A stretch of 27,651 nt of DNA, from NCBI GenBank assembly GCA_020024105.1, contig JAHHUH010000023.1, positions 1 through 27,651 on the forward strand. The letters are read 5' to 3'. Below the pieces are notes generated by a model that did no database searches, was not told where the DNA came from, and worked only from the letters and a program-made list of their open reading frames with translations. The number at the start of each line of letters is the position of its first letter. The stretch's first letter is position 1. Positions 24,916 to 27,651 of the stretch are shown here, piece by piece. A program made the translations under genes and the position numbers. This DNA comes from Phascolarctobacterium sp. (GTDB lineage: Bacteria; Bacillota; Negativicutes; Acidaminococcales; Acidaminococcaceae).

Positions 24916-24934
24916 TAAGTGCACCTCCCTTCAA

Positions 24935-25141
24935 TCAGATCCTATACACGACCGTTATTTTTAATATATCATCAGGCTGCAATTGCTGCCTAACTACGTA
25001 TTTACGCACCTTTTTCCCCGAAAAATCGGCTTCATTATCTCGCGGAGGGAGCAAAGTCTCCACGGCATAGGCTATGCCTGCTGCCTCAAGGCGCTGCTTC
25101 GCTTCATCAAGGGATAGTGCTAAGACAGAGGGAACCTGCAT
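24935..25141 (-). CDS. Stand-alone PASTA-like domain protein
   Basis: 68 residues. VPSVLALSLDEAKQRLEAAGI (3-23) matches the first half of a PASTA domain, and YVVRQQLQPDDILKITVVY (48-66) its closing strands. PASTA domains normally occur outside the cell on Ser/Thr kinases and penicillin-binding proteins, where they bind peptidoglycan-type ligands. Here there is one domain, with no signal peptide or membrane segment, so a cytosolic protein is expected. The ATG overlaps the frr stop by one base (TGATG), indicating translational coupling. Function unknown. Confidence 0.75.
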   Translation of the reverse strand: MQVPSVLALSLDEAKQRLEAAGIAYAVETLLPPRDNEADFSGKKVRKYVVRQQLQPDDILKITVVYRI

Positions 25142-25704
25142 CAGATTTCCATAACCTCTTTTTCCTTAGCAGCTGCTACTGCATCAATATCCTTCATAAT
25201 CTTGTCAGTCAGCTTTTGTACATCATCTGTACCTTTTTTAGCTTCGTCTTCGGTAATTTCCTTAGCTCTTTCTTCTTTTTTAATTGCATCATTGGCATCA
25301 CGGCGCAAATTGCGGACAATTATACGAAATTCTTCAGCTTTTTTATGTACTACCTTTACCAAATCCTTACGACGTTCTTCAGTCAATTGGGGCAGGTTCA
25401 AGCGGATAACTACGCCATCACTATTGGGGTTTAAGCCCAAATCGGATTTCATAATTGCTTTTTCAATATCCTTAATCAAGGATTTTTCCCAAGGTTGGAT
25501 AACAATCATACGGGGTTCCGGAACAGTAACACTGGCAACCTGAGTTACCGGGGTGGGAGTGCCATAGTATTCAACCATAACCTTTTCCAAAAGGGACGGA
25601 GTTGCACGTCCAGCACGGAGACCTGCTAAGTCAACGCGCAGAGCATCTACAGATTTATGCATTTTTGCTTCAATGCCTGTCATAATTTCTTTTACAGTAG
25701 CCAT
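25141..25704 (-). CDS. frr: Ribosome recycling factor
   Basis: 187 residues, usual size ~185. It splits post-termination ribosomes with EF-G and IF3. The three-helix-bundle domain carries LAGLRAGRATPSLL (about 26-39), and the beta domain PEPRMIVIQPWEKS (about 73-86). The C-terminal helix NLRRDANDAIKKEE is typical. It follows pyrH by 2 bp, with GGAGGT inside the pyrH 3' end. Confidence 0.97.
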   Translation of the reverse strand: MATVKEIMTGIEAKMHKSVDALRVDLAGLRAGRATPSLLEKVMVEYYGTPTPVTQVASVTVPEPRMIVIQPWEKSLIKDIEKAIMKSDLGLNPNSDGVVIRLNLPQLTEERRKDLVKVVHKKAEEFRIIVRNLRRDANDAIKKEERAKEITEDEAKKGTDDVQKLTDKIMKDIDAVAAAKEKEVMEI

Positions 25705-25706
25705 AA

Positions 25707-26435
25707 TTATTTCTTACCTCCTACGAGCGTACCAATTTTTTCACCAGATGCGGCACGTAAAATATTACCTGGTTTATCAATGTTGAAGACTACGATGGGA
25801 ATATTGTTATCCATGCAGAGACTAATAGCAGTAGAATCCATTACGCTCAGTTGTCTTTGGATAACTTCAATATAGTCTAGCTCTTCAAACATAACTGCTT
25901 CCGGATGGATGGCCGGATCAGCATCATAAACACCATCAACGCCTTTTTTAGCCATCAAAATAGCATCTGCTTCAATTTCCGCAGCACGGAGAGCAGCAGT
26001 GGTATCAGTGGAAAAATAGGGGTTACCAGTACCTGCAGCAAAAATCACTACTCTTGCTTTTTCCATATGGCGGATGGCTTTACGACGAATATAAGGTTCT
26101 GCAATCTGGCGCATCTCAATTGCGGTCTGTACGCGAGTAGGTACACCACGGCTTTCCAAAGCATCCTGCAAAGCTAAAGAGTTGATAACAGTAGCCAACA
26201 TGCCCATATAATCGGCGGTAGCACGATCCATACCTTTATTACTGCCACTAACACCTCTCCAGAAGTTACCACCACCATTAACGATAGCTACCTCCAGACC
26301 ACTTTCTACAACCTCTTGAATTTGTGCAGCCAGGGAATCTACAATTACAGGGTCCAAACCAAAGCCCTTTTCACCGGCCAAGGCTTCGCCACTCAATTTT
26401 AAAACAACGCGTTTAAATTTTTTGACATCTGCCAC
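25707..26435 (-). CDS. pyrH: UMP kinase
   Basis: 242-residue amino-acid-kinase-fold enzyme that phosphorylates UMP to UDP, usual size ~240. VLKLSGEAL at the N-terminus, VNGGGNFWRG (about 55-64), the AAGTGNPYFSTDTTAALRA region (about 133-151) and AKKGVDGVYDADP are all present. The start is placed at the GTG at 26433-26435, because GGGAGGT lies 7 nt upstream of it; an in-frame ATG eleven codons earlier has no ribosome site and would make the protein overlong. The usual rpsB-tsf pair is not upstream here. Confidence 0.95.
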   Translation of the reverse strand: MADVKKFKRVVLKLSGEALAGEKGFGLDPVIVDSLAAQIQEVVESGLEVAIVNGGGNFWRGVSGSNKGMDRATADYMGMLATVINSLALQDALESRGVPTRVQTAIEMRQIAEPYIRRKAIRHMEKARVVIFAAGTGNPYFSTDTTAALRAAEIEADAILMAKKGVDGVYDADPAIHPEAVMFEELDYIEVIQRQLSVMDSTAISLCMDNNIPIVVFNIDKPGNILRAASGEKIGTLVGGKK

Positions 26436-26567
26436 TTCTACAACCTCCCATTTTTGAACATACTTCATTCTAATTTAATTTCTACATAGTTTTTATTTTT
26501 CCTCTTTTTTATTTTACCATTCTTGGGAAAATACTAGTAAAAAATTTGTAAAATTATATTTTTGAAG

Positions 26568-26603
26568 CAATAAAAACTGCCTAAATCTGTTTAGACTTAG
26601 GCA
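26568..26603 (-). terminator. Intrinsic terminator of the candidate RNA upstream of pyrH
   Basis: On the minus strand TGCCTAAGTCT (26603-26593), loop AAAC and AGATTTAGGCA (26588-26578) form an 11-bp stem with one G-U pair, followed by GTTTTTATT. It lies 140 bp before pyrH and 160 bp after the preceding gene. Confidence 0.88.
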
Positions 26604-26703
26604 ATCAAAATTCTCAACCAGGCTCACCCAAATATAGTATTTAATGCCCTCAACAGGCAAGCACCTGTTTGGGAAATGAGCTTCTCTTTCAACTTTATTG
26701 AGC
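26568..26703 (-). ncRNA. Candidate free-standing structured RNA (~135 nt)
   Basis: A good promoter and a good terminator bracket a non-coding stretch between the VTT-domain gene and pyrH. Read on the minus strand, nested pairings are visible. CTCAA near the 5' end pairs with TTGAG near 26615. GCTCA then CCCAAA pair with TTTGGG then TGAGC, leaving a TTT bulge. CAGG/CCTG form a small inner hairpin. A stem with internal bubbles and an inner arm recalls 6S-like RNAs, but I do not recognise conserved sequence of 6S, SRP RNA or any riboswitch. A pyrH leader attenuator is the alternative. No reading frame with a ribosome site is present. Confidence 0.55.
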
Positions 26704-26709
26704 AAGAAA

Positions 26710-26739
26710 ATTATACCCCAAAGGCCTTTATTTTGGCAA
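26710..26739 (-). promoter_or_regulatory. Promoter of the candidate structured RNA
   Basis: On the minus strand TTGCCA (26734-26739), an 18-nt spacer and the perfect TATAAT (26710-26715) start just after the stop of the VTT-domain gene. Predicted RNA start is near 26703. Confidence 0.7.
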
Positions 26740-26764
26740 GCTTACTTAGCTATTTGCAGAACTT

Positions 26765-27466
26765 TTATTTTTTAGCGAAAACATACTTTTTGTAAAGAAT
26801 AAAAGCAAGCAGTCCTAAGGTTACTAATATACCTAGGCGAAGGCTGTTTTCATGAAAATTTACCAAATCATGGCCAATAACGACCTCTAGAGACGTGGAG
26901 GGAAATTTACCAATCAGATTGGCGATAATATAGTCCTTAACACTAATACGACTTACAGCACCCACTGCCGTCAAAATACCAGAAGGTACGTAGGGCAGCA
27001 TCCTGGCAACGGCCATCCAGTAGAATCCCTTTTCTCCGCTAGCCCGGTCAATATGCTGCAAGCTGTTACTTTTAGCAATAAGCAGCTCCGCCGTATCCCG
27101 GAAGAAAAAACGCATGAGTAAAAAGCTGAGCACTACGCCTACAGTTTCTGCCAGCCAGGAAATCAGGATTCCCAGGGGGAGTCCAAAAATCAGCCCGTTA
27201 GCTGTAGAAAGAAAGACGGATGGAAAAACACTACCGGCATTAATCAATACATCCAGCACAAAGCTGACCAGGATAGCCCAAGACCCAAAGGAACGTATGT
27301 ATTCCACTAATCCCTCTACATTACCACTGACAACCAGCTTTAGGGTCCTTTGACAAAAATCTTCAGCAAAATAATGTAAGCCACCTATCAGACAGAATAA
27401 TCCTGCCAAGGCCACCATTTTCGTAAGTATTTCTGGTTTCTGATACCAATTTTTCTTTTGCTCCAA
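26765..27466 (-). CDS. TVP38/TMEM64 family membrane protein (VTT/DedA-like domain)
   Basis: 233-residue inner-membrane protein with about five or six hydrophobic segments. The VTT-domain hallmarks are visible: the re-entrant-loop stretch FLSTANGLIFGLPLGILISWLAE cut into FLSTANGLIFG then LGILISWLAE (about 80-105), the segment FFRDTAELL after helix 3, and RMLPYVPSGILTAVGAVS (about 158-175). Relatives act in membrane lipid or metal handling; the exact role is unknown. It begins with TTG at 27464-27466, with AGAGG 9 nt upstream; no internal ATG is better placed. It follows recG by 18 bp. Confidence 0.88.
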   Translation of the reverse strand: MEQKKNWYQKPEILTKMVALAGLFCLIGGLHYFAEDFCQRTLKLVVSGNVEGLVEYIRSFGSWAILVSFVLDVLINAGSVFPSVFLSTANGLIFGLPLGILISWLAETVGVVLSFLLMRFFFRDTAELLIAKSNSLQHIDRASGEKGFYWMAVARMLPYVPSGILTAVGAVSRISVKDYIIANLIGKFPSTSLEVVIGHDLVNFHENSLRLGILVTLGLLAFILYKKYVFAKK

Positions 27467-27484
27467 GCTTATTAACCTCTTTAA

Positions 27485-27651
27485 TCATATATTGAAAATC
27501 ATATTAAAGCGCTCATCGAACTGTAGACGGACATAGCCCTGCATTTCCTGCCAGCTGCCCCCGTCCTGCATCAAATGCTGAGCCAGCTGACGAGCCTTAG
27601 CAATTACTTTCGTATCTTGCAGTATATCAGCAATCCGCAAATCAGGCAAGC
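27485..27651 (-). CDS. recG: ATP-dependent DNA helicase RecG, C-terminal end (partial)
   Basis: Only the last 55 codons are in the window; the rest lies beyond the right edge. The visible protein reads LPDLRIADILQD, then an amphipathic helix KVIAKARQLAQHLM, and ends DERFNMIFNI. It matches the RecG C-terminus, where a LPEFRxADLxRD-type stretch is followed by a helix of the form ARxxA. RecG remodels stalled replication forks. It may be co-transcribed with the VTT-domain gene, whose ribosome site begins just after the stop. Confidence 0.78.
   Translation of the reverse strand, partial: LPDLRIADILQDTKVIAKARQLAQHLMQDGGSWQEMQGYVRLQFDERFNMIFNI

Noticed and set aside
26568..26703. T-box, SRP RNA or tmRNA in the gap before pyrH
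   Set aside because: No T-box GGGTGGNACCGCG, no SRP tetraloop/GGAAGCAG core and no tRNA-like end were found.
1..27651. Mobile element, prophage, defence island or CRISPR array
   Set aside because: No transposase, integrase, phage gene, regularly spaced repeat or restriction-type gene is visible. The gene content is mostly housekeeping.

Overview
The window is a gene-dense stretch of a low-to-moderate GC Bacillota chromosome. Three things support this: a Gram-positive type PolC replicase, strong AGGAGG-type ribosome sites with frequent GTG and TTG starts, and an ordered block pyrH-frr-(PASTA)-(ferredoxin)-uppS-cdsA-dxr-rseP-ispG-proS-mgtC-polC of the kind seen in Clostridia and Negativicutes. 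My best guess is an anaerobic member of the Negativicutes (Acidaminococcaceae-like), but the sequence alone does not prove it. I see no insertion sequence, prophage, CRISPR array, tRNA or rRNA gene inside the window.

Layout, left to right. At 1-160 there is an outward (leftward) near-consensus promoter whose transcript leaves the window, possibly an rRNA or tRNA operon. At 161-3763 a B12-binding radical SAM protein and oligoendopeptidase F are divergently transcribed. Then come threonine synthase (minus) and a two-domain NAD+ synthetase (plus), with terminators at the convergent ends. At 7492-11364, all on the minus strand, lie a metallo-beta-lactamase-fold hydrolase, a FabK-type enoyl-ACP reductase, and a YolD-like/Y-family DNA polymerase pair preceded by a LexA-type SOS box. 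At 11547-13330 lie an LRAT-fold protein with unusual flanking terminators and a CaCA cation antiporter behind a yybP-ykoY (Mn2+) riboswitch.

From 13455 to the right edge everything is on the minus strand and reads right to left: recG 3' end, a VTT-domain membrane protein, an apparent free-standing structured RNA, then the pyrH-to-polC block. That block joins UMP phosphorylation and ribosome recycling to isoprenoid supply (dxr, ispG), undecaprenyl-PP synthesis (uppS), CDP-DAG synthesis (cdsA), the site-2 protease RseP, prolyl-tRNA synthetase, MgtC and the replicative polymerase. A small 2[4Fe-4S] ferredoxin in it is a plausible electron source for IspG.

The points most worth a second look are: PolC that lacks the whole internal proofreading exonuclease domain and carries a short insert beside the catalytic aspartates; NadE whose glutaminase nucleophile Cys appears replaced by Ser; a candidate ~135-nt structured RNA with its own promoter and terminator upstream of pyrH; an intrinsic terminator that sits before the stop codon of the LRAT-fold gene; and a stand-alone PASTA-like gene translationally coupled to frr.
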